A DNA stretch of 64,000 nucleotides from Ruoffia sp044336205. Its GTDB lineage: Bacteria > Bacillota > Bacilli > Lactobacillales > Aerococcaceae. The stretch lies in NCBI GenBank assembly GCA_044336205.1, contig CP172318.1, positions 1,674,001-1,738,000 of the forward strand, given 5' to 3'. This document shows positions 44,507-54,677 of the stretch, piece after piece. Position 1 is the stretch's first letter; each line of letters opens with the position of its first letter. Made by a program: the position numbers and the translations under genes. The notes under the pieces are model-generated. The model worked only from the letters and a program-made list of their open reading frames with translations. It was not told where the DNA came from and searched no databases.

Positions 44507-46057
44507 TTATTCCCATTCGATCGTCGAAGGTGGTTTTCCTGTCACATCATAAACTACGCGGTTTACGTGTGGGATTTCATTCACGATTCGAGTACTGATT
44601 TTGTGAAGCACTTCCCATGGAATGCGTGCGAATTCGCTTGTCATTCCATCAACGGATGTTACCGCACGAATACCAACCATGTGATCATAAGTACGCCCAT
44701 CTCCCATTACACCAACACTTCTTACACCAGGTAAGACAGTGAAGTATTGCCAAATATCGCGGTCTAAGCCATGTTTGGCGATTTCTTCTCGTAAGATGGC
44801 ATCTGATTCACGGACGATTTCTACTTTTTCTTCAGTGATTTCACCTAAGACACGAATTCCTAATCCAGGCCCAGGGAATGGTTGACGCCAAACAATTGAA
44901 TCTGGCATTCCTAGAGCTGTTCCTAAAGCACGAACTTCATCTTTGAATAAAGTGTCCAATGGTTCAATCAGTTCGAATTGCATATTTTCAGGTAATCCAC
45001 CTACGTTGTGATGAGATTTAATCGTTTGAGCTGTTTTTGTACCTGATTCGATAATATCTGTATATAAAGTCCCTTGAGCCAAGAAATCGATTCCTTCAAG
45101 TTTAGTTGCTTCATCATCGAAGACATATACAAATTCATTACCGATAATTTTACGTTTTTCCTCTGGATCGCTAACGCCTTTTAATTTAGAGAAGAAGCGG
45201 TCTTTAGCATTAACACGGATAATGTTCAAGCCGAATTCTTCTAAGGCAGCCATTACATGGTCTCCCTCATTCTTACGAAGTAAACCATGGTCTACGAAGA
45301 TACATACTAATTGCTCACCAATCGCACGTTGTAATAATACTCCAACAACACTTGAATCTACACCACCAGATAAGGCTAAGAGAACTTTCTTGTCGCCAAC
45401 TTGTTCGCGGATTTTCGCGATTTCAATGTCAATAAAGTTCTCCATTGACCAACCACCTTTGGCTCCACTAATGTTGAAGACAAAGTTACGTAACATATCA
45501 TCACCACGTTCACTTAAGCGAACTTCGGGATGGAATTGTACACCGTAGATTTGACGTTCTTGGTTTTCAAAGGCAGCAATTGGTGTACTTTCATTACTTG
45601 CGGTAACTTCGAATCCTTCTGGGACACGAACGATTAAGTCTGAATGGCTCATAAGTACATTTTCTGTCTCTGATAAGCTCTCGAAGATACCTGATTCAGT
45701 ATTAGAGATTTGAATTGGCATTTGACCATATTCACGTGAGTTTGAAGCTTGAACTTCTCCACCAAGTAATTGTGTCGTTAATTGCATTCCGTAACAAATG
45801 CCTAAAACAGGAATCCCTAAGTCATAGATAGCTTCATCAATCGTGAATGACCCTGGCGTATACACACTGTGAGGTCCACCAGATAGAATAATTCCTTTAA
45901 TCCCATCCATAGCTTTAATTTCTTCAGCAGTAGTATCATGTGGTAATAGCTCACTAAAGACACCAAATTCACGAATGCGGCGTGTAATTAATTGATTATA
46001 TTGACTACCGAAATCAAGGACGATAATCTTCTCAATATCTAATAAATTAGTTTTCAT
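44507..46057 (-). CDS. guaA: GMP synthase (glutamine-hydrolysing)
   Basis: 516 residues: an N-terminal class I glutamine amidotransferase (nucleophile Cys in GICYGMQ, His in FHPEV), an ATP-pyrophosphatase domain with SGGVDSSV, and the dimerisation domain ending STIEWE. It converts XMP to GMP. AAAGGAG precedes the ATG. It lies 18 bases downstream of coaA, so the two are cotranscribed. The accessory region begins right at its 3' end. Confidence 0.97.
   Translation of the reverse strand: MKTNLLDIEKIIVLDFGSQYNQLITRRIREFGVFSELLPHDTTAEEIKAMDGIKGIILSGGPHSVYTPGSFTIDEAIYDLGIPVLGICYGMQLTTQLLGGEVQASNSREYGQMPIQISNTESGIFESLSETENVLMSHSDLIVRVPEGFEVTASNESTPIAAFENQERQIYGVQFHPEVRLSERGDDMLRNFVFNISGAKGGWSMENFIDIEIAKIREQVGDKKVLLALSGGVDSSVVGVLLQRAIGEQLVCIFVDHGLLRKNEGDHVMAALEEFGLNIIRVNAKDRFFSKLKGVSDPEEKRKIIGNEFVYVFDDEATKLEGIDFLAQGTLYTDIIESGTKTAQTIKSHHNVGGLPENMQFELIEPLDTLFKDEVRALGTALGMPDSIVWRQPFPGPGLGIRVLGEITEEKVEIVRESDAILREEIAKHGLDRDIWQYFTVLPGVRSVGVMGDGRTYDHMVGIRAVTSVDGMTSEFARIPWEVLHKISTRIVNEIPHVNRVVYDVTGKPPSTIEWE
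44508..44521. other. guaA 3'-end attachment site (candidate)
   Basis: TATTCCCATTCGAT covers the last codons and part of the stop of guaA. 11 of its 14 bases (TATTCCCATTC) recur without change, and 13 of 14 overall, at 39593-39606 in direct orientation, on the other side of an intact tyrosine integrase. The guaA 3' end is a known island-integration site in other bacteria. Confidence 0.6.
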
Positions 46058-46075
46058 TCATTTCTCCTTTAAATT

Positions 46076-47011
46076 TTAGTATTTTCGAACAAAGACATTG
46101 TCAATCGAGTGATCTAATGACTTATGTAAGATGACATCTGCTCGACCTCTTGTTGGAAGTATGTGCTGAACGAGATTTGTTAAGTTAATGGTATACCATA
46201 TCTGATTCCCATGCTCTTCCATTTTATCTTTGGGCCAATTTGATATGTCATAAAAGTAATTGGTTGGATCATTTTTGGCGTTATCCATTAATAACATAAA
46301 ACGATCCATGAACCATTTCTTAATGTGCATTGGATCGGCGTCAATGTACACCGAAAAGTCAAAGAACTCATTCATATAAGTTTGTTGGTTCTCAGGTAAT
46401 TGAAAAGCATTAATTCCTTCAACAATGAGAAGATCTGGTTTCTTCATAATATTCTTCTCACCGGAAACAATATCGTAAATCTCATGAGAATAAGAAGGAT
46501 ACTCCACTTCATCGACACCGACTTTCACTTTACTCATAAAGTCTAATAAAGTCGGCATATCATAACTTTCTGGGAATCCCTTCCGATTCATTATACCACG
46601 TCTTTCAAGTTCTGCGTTAGGGTATAAAAAACCATCAGTTGTAATTAATTCGACTACTTTATCTGGATAGAATCGTTTTAGTAACCGTTGCAGAACTCTT
46701 GCAGAAGTGCTCTTACCTACTGCCACACTCCCTGAGACACCAATCATAAAAGTATTATGTTGATACGAGCTTTTCTTCCCAATAAAATTAAAAAATTCAT
46801 CTCGTTTCTTACCGTATTCTTTCTGATTATTATATAAGACATCGATATAATTAATGAGTGGAACGTATACTTCCCGTACGTCTTTTTGAGAGAGTCGGTC
46901 ATTCAATGACACTAGCTCTTCCAGTCCTTCGATTGGCTTAATCTTGCCTTCAATTGATACAAAGTCTTTCCATTCATCGCATGAATATTGTGTAAATAAT
47001 TCAATCGCCAA
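46076..47011 (-). CDS. coaA: type I pantothenate kinase
   Basis: 311 residues with Walker A (GVSGSVAVGKST), TTDGFLYPN and EGINAFQLP, all standard for the CoaA family. It phosphorylates pantothenate, the first step of coenzyme A synthesis. The start codon is TTG, 8 bases after AGGAG. Operon with guaA. Confidence 0.95.
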   Translation of the reverse strand: MAIELFTQYSCDEWKDFVSIEGKIKPIEGLEELVSLNDRLSQKDVREVYVPLINYIDVLYNNQKEYGKKRDEFFNFIGKKSSYQHNTFMIGVSGSVAVGKSTSARVLQRLLKRFYPDKVVELITTDGFLYPNAELERRGIMNRKGFPESYDMPTLLDFMSKVKVGVDEVEYPSYSHEIYDIVSGEKNIMKKPDLLIVEGINAFQLPENQQTYMNEFFDFSVYIDADPMHIKKWFMDRFMLLMDNAKNDPTNYFYDISNWPKDKMEEHGNQIWYTINLTNLVQHILPTRGRADVILHKSLDHSIDNVFVRKY

Positions 47012-47455
47012 GTAACCACTCCTATCATAAAATGAATTTCAAATTTATAATTAACTGCAATTCTTTAATTGGATGAAAATTTATTTGTGAATAATTAAAA
47101 TATATTTTATCATTATCTTGCTTCACTTTAAAGAGTGGAATGGAAACATTATCATCATGCTAGCTCTTTTTGACAGTGATTAAATTCACAAAAAAAGAAA
47201 TACATTATATAATAAGGATATCTTATATGTAAGTCCAGAATTTTAACATGTTAATTATGATGTTTCCATTTATTAGATAACTTTTTTGAATTTTTGGGTA
47301 AGAATGTTCGTGTATTGGCTAAAAAATCTTGCTATGAGACCGTTTAAATTAAGATAACCCGCTTGAAGCTTCCTATAAAGTATTGTATTCTTACCTTCTT
47401 TATGTAAAATAATAAGAGGTATAATGAATTAAAAATTTATGATTGGAGGTCACGC
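47012..47455. other. 444-bp divergent promoter region
   Basis: It separates coaA (minus) from the mevalonate operon (plus). A perfect -10 TATAAT at 47420-47425 lies 30 bases before mvaK1 and is the best promoter candidate for that operon, with no clear -35. No gene or riboswitch was recognised. Confidence 0.5.
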
Positions 47456-48448
47456 ATGGACAATTTTAGTTATTCTGACAAAGAATTTAAAACCATTCAC
47501 ATAAACAATACCAGTAAAGTTGGTATAGGAACAGCTCATAGCAAAATTATTTTAATGGGAGAACATGCGGTGGTATATGACTATCCGGCGATTGCTTTGC
47601 CATTCACTTCAGCAAACGTCAAAGTGATTACTAAGCCTTCCCAATCTGAACATACACATTTATATAGCAGTTATTATCAAGGCGTATTAAAAGATGCACC
47701 GAGTCATTTAGATAACTTAAAAGAAGCGATCGAAGTAACTTTAAGTAGCTTTAAATTAGACGCCCTTCCAATGGATATTACTATTGAAAGTACTATCCCA
47801 TCTGGACGCGGCATGGGTTCTTCAGCGGCAGTGAGTGTCGCTTTAGTTCGATCATTGTGTGATTTTTATGGAGTAACGATTACCGATTATCAATTACGTT
47901 TTATTGTCAATCAAGCGGAGGTCATTGCTCATGAATCAACGAGTGGTTTAGATACGCTTCTAGCTATATCTAACCAGCCTTTTGTCTATCATAAGAGTGG
48001 GACTGCTAAAGGATTTAGCTTTGGTTTAGATGCTTACTTAGTCGTCGCTGACAGCAATATGCCCGGTCAGACGAAAGTTGCTGTTGGAATGGTTCGTCAA
48101 CTTAAAGAAGCACGACCTGCCTTTATTCAAACAGCTATGCAAGCTATCGGTGGGTTCGTTCAACAAGCTTTCGACGCCATTCAAGAGAAAAATATTATTG
48201 AATTAGGCCGCTTGATGACTTATAACCACTATTATCTAAACCAATTAGAAATTTCAAATCCACTGATTGACCGCATCGTCAATGCTGCTTGGTTAGCAGG
48301 TGCTTTAGGAGCGAAGTTAACAGGCGGTGGCTTAGGTGGCTGTGTAATTGCTTTAGCTCAAACAAAGGAACAAGCCAAATTAGTTCAACAAGCCATGATT
48401 GATGCTGGTGCCAGTCAAACTTGGCAATTAGATTTAAAAACAATTTAA
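47456..48448 (+). CDS. mvaK1: mevalonate kinase
   Basis: 330 residues of the GHMP kinase family: GEHAVVYDYPA near residue 36, the ATP loop PSGRGMGSSAAVS, and the C-terminal glycine motif LTGGGLGGC. It phosphorylates mevalonate. A GGAGG ribosome site precedes the ATG. First gene of the mevalonate operon, 15 bases before mvaD. Confidence 0.95.
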   Translation: MDNFSYSDKEFKTIHINNTSKVGIGTAHSKIILMGEHAVVYDYPAIALPFTSANVKVITKPSQSEHTHLYSSYYQGVLKDAPSHLDNLKEAIEVTLSSFKLDALPMDITIESTIPSGRGMGSSAAVSVALVRSLCDFYGVTITDYQLRFIVNQAEVIAHESTSGLDTLLAISNQPFVYHKSGTAKGFSFGLDAYLVVADSNMPGQTKVAVGMVRQLKEARPAFIQTAMQAIGGFVQQAFDAIQEKNIIELGRLMTYNHYYLNQLEISNPLIDRIVNAAWLAGALGAKLTGGGLGGCVIALAQTKEQAKLVQQAMIDAGASQTWQLDLKTI

Positions 48449-48463
48449 AAAGAGAGGTTTTCC

Positions 48464-49468
48464 ATGTTTAGTGAAAAATCAAATGCCGTTGCTTATCGAG
48501 CCCATACGAATATTGCTTTAATTAAGTACTGGGGGAAGCGTAATGAGGAGCTATTCCTCCCTGTCACTTCGAGTTTATCGTTAACTTTAGACAAGTTCTA
48601 TACGGATACCCAATTAAGTTGGAATCATCAAGCTTCTGAAGATACTTTCACTCTCAATGGACAAGTCCAAGATTCAAACGCGGTTTTAAAGATATCGCGT
48701 TTTATTAATATGTTCAGAGAGTTATCAGGAATCAAACAAGCAGTTCACGTTGAAAGTATTAACCATGTTCCTACTGCTGCAGGTCTTGCTTCATCAGCTT
48801 CGGCATACGCGGCTTTAGCTGCTTCAAGTAATGATTTATTCCAAACTGGCTTATCAAGGCAAGAATTATCGACCTACGCCAGACAAGGTTCTGGTAGTGC
48901 GAGCCGAAGTTTGTTTGGAGGCTTAGTCCTTTGGAATAAAGGAACTGGAGATGATTCTGCCTCCTCATATGCTGAACAGATTGATGATGCCGATTGGGAT
49001 ATTGGTATGTTAGTTGTTGTTGTTAACCAAAAGGAGAAAAAAATCTCAAGCCGGGTTGGTATGGAACACACCATTCAAAGCTCTCCATTCTACGCTTTAT
49101 GGCCTGAAACCGTTACATCTGACCTAGAACAAATGCTTCCAGCTATCAAACGCCGTGACTTTAAAACAATTGGAGAGATTGCGGAACACAATGCAATGAA
49201 GATGCATGCGACCATTATCGCATCTAATCCAAGTATTAATTATTGGGAACCTGATTCTTTAGTGGCCATGAATTTAGTTAGAGAACTTCGAGCATCGGGT
49301 ATTGATTGTTACTTTACGATGGACGCAGGCCCTAATGTGAAAGTATTGTGCCGATTAAGTCAGGCACCATTAATCAAAGAATCCTTTAGCTCAGTCTTTA
49401 ATGACGATCAGTTAATTATTACCGGTCCTGGTCAACAAGCTTATAAGTTAGAAGAAGGGGAATTTTGA
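48464..49468 (+). CDS. mvaD: diphosphomevalonate decarboxylase
   Basis: 334 residues with NIALIKYWGKR at the N-terminus, the loop PTAAGLASSASAYAAL and GSGSASRSLFGG, all specific to this enzyme. It makes isopentenyl diphosphate with ATP use and CO2 release. Its TGA stop shares one base with the ATG of the next gene. Confidence 0.96.
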   Translation: MFSEKSNAVAYRAHTNIALIKYWGKRNEELFLPVTSSLSLTLDKFYTDTQLSWNHQASEDTFTLNGQVQDSNAVLKISRFINMFRELSGIKQAVHVESINHVPTAAGLASSASAYAALAASSNDLFQTGLSRQELSTYARQGSGSASRSLFGGLVLWNKGTGDDSASSYAEQIDDADWDIGMLVVVVNQKEKKISSRVGMEHTIQSSPFYALWPETVTSDLEQMLPAIKRRDFKTIGEIAEHNAMKMHATIIASNPSINYWEPDSLVAMNLVRELRASGIDCYFTMDAGPNVKVLCRLSQAPLIKESFSSVFNDDQLIITGPGQQAYKLEEGEF

Positions 49469-50610
49469 TGACTAACCAAAATGCTTTAAAGGATTTCTTC
49501 CACACTACTACAACCCAAGTTAACGTTGATGTGAAAGTCCCTGGCAAGTTATATATTAGTGGCGAGTACGCTATTCTATTCCCCCAGCAACCTGCAATAC
49601 TTATAGCAGTAGACCAGTACTTAAGAGCTAGTATTACACAATCAGCTAAGGATCAAAGTGGTGAGATTCATACGGACTTAGCTGAATTAGAAAATTTAAA
49701 CTTTACTATTATGGATGATCAATATGATTTTGCTTCTAATCATTCTAGTGGTTGGCTCTACGTTAAAAATGCCATGGTCGTTGCCAGTGAGCTGTTGTCT
49801 GCCATGGGGATTAAGTTGAAAAGTTTTAAATTAACTTTCCATTCAAACTTAGTTCATGACAATGGCGTAAAATTAGGTCTTGGTTCTAGTGGAGCTGTTG
49901 TGGTAGCTACAATTAAAAGCCTTTTAGCCTTTCATGGAATACAAGCTAGCAATAATTTAATGATTTTTAAACTCGCGGCCATTGCTTTAATTAGGTCTCA
50001 ATCGAATGGTAGTCTTGGCGATGTAGCCATCATAACCCATGGTGGTTGGGTCTATTACCAATCGTTCGACCGTCAATGGCTCAAGCACCTTCTAACTAAA
50101 GGTGATGTCTCAGTTTCCGACTTACTTCTAACGGATTGGCCGGAATTAATGATTGAGAATTTAAAGCCTAGCGATGACCTATCCTTATTAATTGGTTGGA
50201 CACAGTCAGCGGCTTCCACTGAAAGTTTGGTCGCTAAGCTTTTACAACAAGTCCATAACGATGACCTTTTTTTCAAAGAGTTTTTAACAAAAAGTAAAGA
50301 ATCTGTGAACGAACTACGCGATGCGATTGTATCTAACGAACTCAATCAAGTACAAGCAGAAATCCAGACCTACCGTCAGCTTCTACAATCACTTGGCGAA
50401 CATTACCAGATTAGTATTGAAACCAACTTATTAACTGAGTTAATTGAAAGTGCCCAACAATTTGGTTATGCAAGTAAATCTTCAGGTGCCGGTGGTGGTG
50501 ATTGTGGTATTGCTATTGGTTCGAAAGACCTTTTGACACAACCACTCATTGAAAATTGGAAACAACAAGGTATATTAAACCTAGCACTTCAGCCTACTTC
50601 ACAGTTCTAG
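49468..50610 (+). CDS. mvaK2: phosphomevalonate kinase
   Basis: 380 residues, GHMP family: VPGKLYISGEYAIL at the N-terminus, KLGLGSSGAVVVA as the ATP loop, and SSGAGGGDCGIA near the C-terminus. It makes diphosphomevalonate. The ATG at 49468 overlaps the mvaD stop; an in-frame TTG one codon earlier is less likely. Confidence 0.94.
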   Translation: MTNQNALKDFFHTTTTQVNVDVKVPGKLYISGEYAILFPQQPAILIAVDQYLRASITQSAKDQSGEIHTDLAELENLNFTIMDDQYDFASNHSSGWLYVKNAMVVASELLSAMGIKLKSFKLTFHSNLVHDNGVKLGLGSSGAVVVATIKSLLAFHGIQASNNLMIFKLAAIALIRSQSNGSLGDVAIITHGGWVYYQSFDRQWLKHLLTKGDVSVSDLLLTDWPELMIENLKPSDDLSLLIGWTQSAASTESLVAKLLQQVHNDDLFFKEFLTKSKESVNELRDAIVSNELNQVQAEIQTYRQLLQSLGEHYQISIETNLLTELIESAQQFGYASKSSGAGGGDCGIAIGSKDLLTQPLIENWKQQGILNLALQPTSQF

Positions 50611-50643
50611 CTAGTCGCTTATTATAAACGGAGGAATGACACT

Positions 50644-51717
50644 ATGACAAACGAACAACCTGCCTCATTGGCGCAACAACGTAAGGACGACCATGTTAAC
50701 TTAGCTTTAGAACAACAAGCAAAGTTAACCCATTCTCCTTTCGATGATATTCGCTTTATCCATCATTCATTCAGTAATGTGGATTATAATTCCATTGATA
50801 TATCAACCCATTGGGCTGATACTCACCACGCTCTACCCTTCTACATTAACGGGATGACTGGGGGATCCGCTTATACTAAACAATTTAACAATCTGTTATC
50901 GCAATTAGCCCATGAGACAGGCCTTCCTATGGCCTCTGGTTCTGTAAGTGTGGCCTTGAGTGAACCACAAGTGAAAGACTCCTTCACAATTATTCGTCAG
51001 AATAATCCCAATGGATTCCTCATGGCTAACTTAGGCGCTCACCATAACTTAGAAAATGCTAAGCGTGCTGTTGATTTATTAGATGCTAATGCCCTACAAA
51101 TTCACTTGAATACCCCTCAAGAGATTGTAATGCCAGAAGGTGACCGAGACTTCTCGATGTGGCAAGAAAATATTCAAGACATAGTTGAGAACCTTGGTGT
51201 ACCAGTTATTGTTAAAGAAGTTGGTTTCGGTATGAGCCGAAAGACCATGGACGAATTAGTCACGCTTGGCGTTAAGAACATTGACGTGAGTGGTCGTGGT
51301 GGTACGAACTTCGTGAACATTGAGAACAGCCGTCGTAATTCAATTGATTTTGGCTTACTGGGAGAATGGGGACAAACAACACCTGAGTCACTCTTAGAGT
51401 CATTATCCCACCAACATGAAGTAAATATACTAGCAAGTGGTGGCATTCGAAGCTACTATGACATCATTAAGTCATTAGCTCTAGGGGCTAAGGCTACCGG
51501 CTTATCAGGTAAATTCTTAGCAACCGTCCATGAGCAAGGGATTGATGCTGCTGTTCAAACAGTTCACAATTGGACTGAAGCCATTAAGAAGATGCTACTG
51601 CTTCTCAATTGCCAAAACATTGATGACTTACAACATACACAGTTATTAATTAATGGCTCACTGAGAGAATTTGCTCAAGCCCGTGAAATTGAATACACTT
51701 ACTTATCTAACCGATAA
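50644..51717 (+). CDS. fni: isopentenyl-diphosphate delta-isomerase, type 2
   Basis: 357 residues, an FMN-dependent type 2 isomerase with NGMTGGS, GSVSVAL, the PVIVKEVGFGMSR strand and the flavin site GRGGTNF. It interconverts isopentenyl and dimethylallyl diphosphate. A GGAGG site lies upstream. Last gene of the operon; the terminator follows. Confidence 0.95.
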   Translation: MTNEQPASLAQQRKDDHVNLALEQQAKLTHSPFDDIRFIHHSFSNVDYNSIDISTHWADTHHALPFYINGMTGGSAYTKQFNNLLSQLAHETGLPMASGSVSVALSEPQVKDSFTIIRQNNPNGFLMANLGAHHNLENAKRAVDLLDANALQIHLNTPQEIVMPEGDRDFSMWQENIQDIVENLGVPVIVKEVGFGMSRKTMDELVTLGVKNIDVSGRGGTNFVNIENSRRNSIDFGLLGEWGQTTPESLLESLSHQHEVNILASGGIRSYYDIIKSLALGAKATGLSGKFLATVHEQGIDAAVQTVHNWTEAIKKMLLLLNCQNIDDLQHTQLLINGSLREFAQAREIEYTYLSNR

Positions 51718-51725
51718 TTAAAAAT

Positions 51726-51793
51726 AAAAACTCCCAGTAGACTACTTCAACCATCTATTATGGTTAAGAAGTGAGTAAACTTGGAGTTTTTTT
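51726..51793. terminator. bidirectional terminator between fni and pdp
   Basis: Outer stem AAAACTCC / GGAGTTTT with an inner hairpin ACTTCAACCAT / ATGGTTAAGAAGT and a run of seven T on the + strand. It separates two convergent genes. Confidence 0.8.
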
Positions 51794-51800
51794 CATGTTA

Positions 51801-53105
51801 TTAAGCCTCTAAAATCGTATCAACTATTAATTGTGGTGCCTCTGCGTGGTCACTAATTGTGAAAGCTTTGCGAAGCTTCTCAATAACCTCAGTATTTTCT
51901 GCCGTGTTTGAGTGAACAATAACAACTGGGTCGCCTTTTTTAACTTTGTCGCCGACTTTGGCTTTCAGTACAACACCTACAGCTGGGTTGATTTCGTCTG
52001 TGTATTTTTCACGGCCTGCTCCTAACATACTACATGCAATTCCTACTTCATGGGCAACCCAAGTACTTATGACTCCATCTCGCTCTGCTTGGATTGGAAT
52101 TTGGTACTCTGCTTGTGGAAGTAAGTCAGGGTTATCTACCACTTCGGCATTACCGTTTTGATTATTAACGAATTGTTTAAATGTTTCTAAGGCATCACCA
52201 TTATCGATCTTTTCTTGGAGTAACTGCTTACCTTCTTCTAGGCTATCAACTTTCTTCGCTGCCATTAACATTTGGCTCCCGAGTACTAAGCATAATTCTG
52301 TCAGATCTTCTGGTCCTCGTCCGTTAAGCGTTTCAATTGCTTCGCGTACTTCTAGAGCATTCCCAACGGCGTAACCTAAAGGTTGACTCATGTCTGAGAT
52401 GACCGCAAGCGTTTGGCGATTAACTTGTTTACCAATTTTCACCATTTCAATGGCTAACTCTCTAGCTTCATGAACATTTTTCATGAACGCTCCGTCGCCG
52501 ACTTTAACGTCCAGTACAATCGCATCGGCACCTGAAGCAATTTTTTTACTCATAATGGAGCTGGCGATTAATGGAATGGATTGAACGGTGCTCGTCACAT
52601 CACGTAAAGCATACATCTTCTTGTCAGCTGGAGCTAAGTTTCCTGTTTGTCCTACAACGGCGACTTTATTCTTATTCACAAGTTCAATGAATTTTTTGAT
52701 TGGAACTTCGATCTCAAACCCTTCGATTGCCTCAAACTTATCTAAAGTACCACCTGTATGACCAAGTCCTCGCCCACTCATCTTGGCAACCGGCACTCCA
52801 CATGAAGCAACTAAAGGTGCTAAGACAATAGTCGTTGTGTCTCCTACCCCGCCGGTTGAGTGTTTATCGACTTTTATACCGTCAATCTCTGATAAGTTGA
52901 TTTGGTCGCCACTTTCAACCATGGCTAAAGTTAATTGGGACGCTTCTTTGTCTGTCATTCCCTTAAAGTAGATGGCCATCATCCATGCACTCATCTGGTA
53001 ATCTGGAATTGAACCGTCTGTGAAGCCATCAACCATGAATTTAATCTCAGCTTCAGTTAATGCTTGTCCTTGCTGTTTCTTCTCTATAATATCTACAACT
53101 CGCAT
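51801..53105 (-). CDS. pdp: pyrimidine-nucleoside phosphorylase
   Basis: 434 residues, the length of Pdp/DeoA enzymes. KHSTGGVGDTT binds phosphate and MSGRGLGHTGGTLDK is the family signature. It splits uridine, thymidine and deoxyuridine to base and (deoxy)ribose-1-phosphate. AGGAGG precedes the ATG. It lies 19 bases downstream of rpiA; the pair links nucleoside salvage with pentose phosphate metabolism. Confidence 0.95.
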   Translation of the reverse strand: MRVVDIIEKKQQGQALTEAEIKFMVDGFTDGSIPDYQMSAWMMAIYFKGMTDKEASQLTLAMVESGDQINLSEIDGIKVDKHSTGGVGDTTTIVLAPLVASCGVPVAKMSGRGLGHTGGTLDKFEAIEGFEIEVPIKKFIELVNKNKVAVVGQTGNLAPADKKMYALRDVTSTVQSIPLIASSIMSKKIASGADAIVLDVKVGDGAFMKNVHEARELAIEMVKIGKQVNRQTLAVISDMSQPLGYAVGNALEVREAIETLNGRGPEDLTELCLVLGSQMLMAAKKVDSLEEGKQLLQEKIDNGDALETFKQFVNNQNGNAEVVDNPDLLPQAEYQIPIQAERDGVISTWVAHEVGIACSMLGAGREKYTDEINPAVGVVLKAKVGDKVKKGDPVVIVHSNTAENTEVIEKLRKAFTISDHAEAPQLIVDTILEA

Positions 53106-53124
53106 AATGACCTCCTAAGTCCTT

Positions 53125-53808
53125 CTACCCTCGACGAATCTCTTCAATTTTCCCTTCACTATCGCATGAAAGAATGGTGTCTGGATAATTTAGGAACAGT
53201 CCATGATCAACCACTCCAACCATATTATTCAACTCAAAGGAAAGTTGATGTGGGTTTTCGATACGATCCAGATGTAAATCAATAATATAATTCCCAGAAT
53301 CGGTTATAAATAAATTATCCGCCCCTGATTTTCTAAAAGTCGGGTACATACCAGCTTGGTCAAATGTACGGAAAAGCTTCCAACTTCCGAACTGCACTAC
53401 CTCAACGGGCAGAGGGAATGCTCCTAAAGTATCAACGAGCTTGTCATCTGTGACAATCCAAATGATTCGTCGGCTGTTTTGTGCAACAATTTTCTCGTAA
53501 AGTAAGGCTCCGCCACCACCTTTAATTCCATTAAAGTCGCGCGTAGTCTCATCTGCTCCATCTACAAGTAAGTCGATGAAGCTAACGTCGTCGAGTGATT
53601 TACTTGGAATACCCAATGATTTCATTTGTGTTAATGTTCGTTTCGAAGTGGCTACACCAACGATGTGCTTTAGCTCTCCAGCTTGAATTCTTTTACCTAC
53701 TTCATCAATAAAAAAATAAGCCGTCGAGCCAGTCCCAAAACCAACAACCATTCCGTCTTCTATATAATCAGCGGCCTTTCGTCCTACTAATTCTTTTGCC
53801 AATGACAT
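53125..53808 (-). CDS. rpiA: ribose-5-phosphate isomerase A
   Basis: 227 residues with GFGTGSTA, VDGADE and KGGGGALL, the three active-site loops of RpiA. It interconverts ribose-5-phosphate and ribulose-5-phosphate. First gene of the rpiA-pdp pair; AAGGATGGG ribosome site. Confidence 0.95.
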   Translation of the reverse strand: MSLAKELVGRKAADYIEDGMVVGFGTGSTAYFFIDEVGKRIQAGELKHIVGVATSKRTLTQMKSLGIPSKSLDDVSFIDLLVDGADETTRDFNGIKGGGGALLYEKIVAQNSRRIIWIVTDDKLVDTLGAFPLPVEVVQFGSWKLFRTFDQAGMYPTFRKSGADNLFITDSGNYIIDLHLDRIENPHQLSFELNNMVGVVDHGLFLNYPDTILSCDSEGKIEEIRRG

Positions 53809-53961
53809 AATATAATCCCATCCTTAAGCTTTCTTGTATTCAGCTATCAAATTAATGATAGCCCTGTCAAAATAAATTATAGCATATTCATTAAAATAGT
53901 TGTTAAACTTTATTCATAGATAAGTCATCTTAGCATACTTATCGAATTCATCCTCTAGATT

Positions 53962-53970
53962 TGTTATACT
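53962..53970 (+). promoter_or_regulatory. extended -10 promoter of the CpXC gene
   Basis: TG-T-TATACT, 39 bases before the start codon. It has the same form as the promoter at 3362. Confidence 0.5.
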
Positions 53971-54009
53971 ATTATTGTTATATACTTACTAACACTGAAG
54001 GAGAATTCA

Positions 54010-54654
54010 ATGAAACAAGTCGTTAAATTAAACTGTCCTGTATGCCAAACACCTACAACTCAAGAAGTAGAAACAAGAATTAACACTGATCTACAACCAA
54101 AGTTAAAGGATGAATTATTATCAGGACATCTTCAACAATTTGAATGTCAAGAGTGTGGAGCTCGTCGACAAATTGAAACGAACTTTTTATACCATGATCC
54201 ACAGAAAAAATACATGATCTATCTTATCCCTAACTTAAAAAATAAACGTGACCAAGTGAGTCAACTCTTAGAGAATGTTGCTCACGATGAGAAGGTAGAC
54301 CTATCAAATTATGAACTTAGAATCGTTACGCATCATCCAGACTTAATTGAGAAAGTTCAACTATTTGATCTTAATTATAACGATAAAGAAGTTGAAATCG
54401 TTAAGCTATTGACTGATGGACTATTCGCCAAAGAAAAGTCTGAAGAAATTGTGAAAGCTCGTTACTTCTACCTTAAAGATAACCAACCCAAAATTATGTA
54501 TATTACTGAAAAAGAGCAACTTTTAGTAGACTTCAGCGACAGCTTACTAAAATTCGCCAGCGATAAATATAGTAAAACTGTCTCTTCTGAAGGAAAAGGC
54601 CAGTTCCACTTAATCAACGCTGAATGGGCTGCTCATGCACTGAGTGAAAATTAA
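54010..54654 (+). CDS. CpXC domain protein
   Basis: 214 residues. Two CxxC pairs (CPVCQ at about 9-13 and CQECG at about 50-54) make the zinc-ribbon-like CpXC domain, followed by an alpha/beta region of unknown role. The family is widespread in Firmicutes and has no assigned function. GAAGGAG precedes the ATG. Single-gene unit with its own promoter and terminator. Confidence 0.8.
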   Translation: MKQVVKLNCPVCQTPTTQEVETRINTDLQPKLKDELLSGHLQQFECQECGARRQIETNFLYHDPQKKYMIYLIPNLKNKRDQVSQLLENVAHDEKVDLSNYELRIVTHHPDLIEKVQLFDLNYNDKEVEIVKLLTDGLFAKEKSEEIVKARYFYLKDNQPKIMYITEKEQLLVDFSDSLLKFASDKYSKTVSSEGKGQFHLINAEWAAHALSEN

Positions 54655-54677
54655 TATTGTCATAATAAATGATAGAT

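Noticed and set aside
47012..47455. Riboswitch or T-box upstream of the mevalonate operon
   Set aside because: No conserved riboswitch motif, T-box sequence or antiterminator pair could be recognised.
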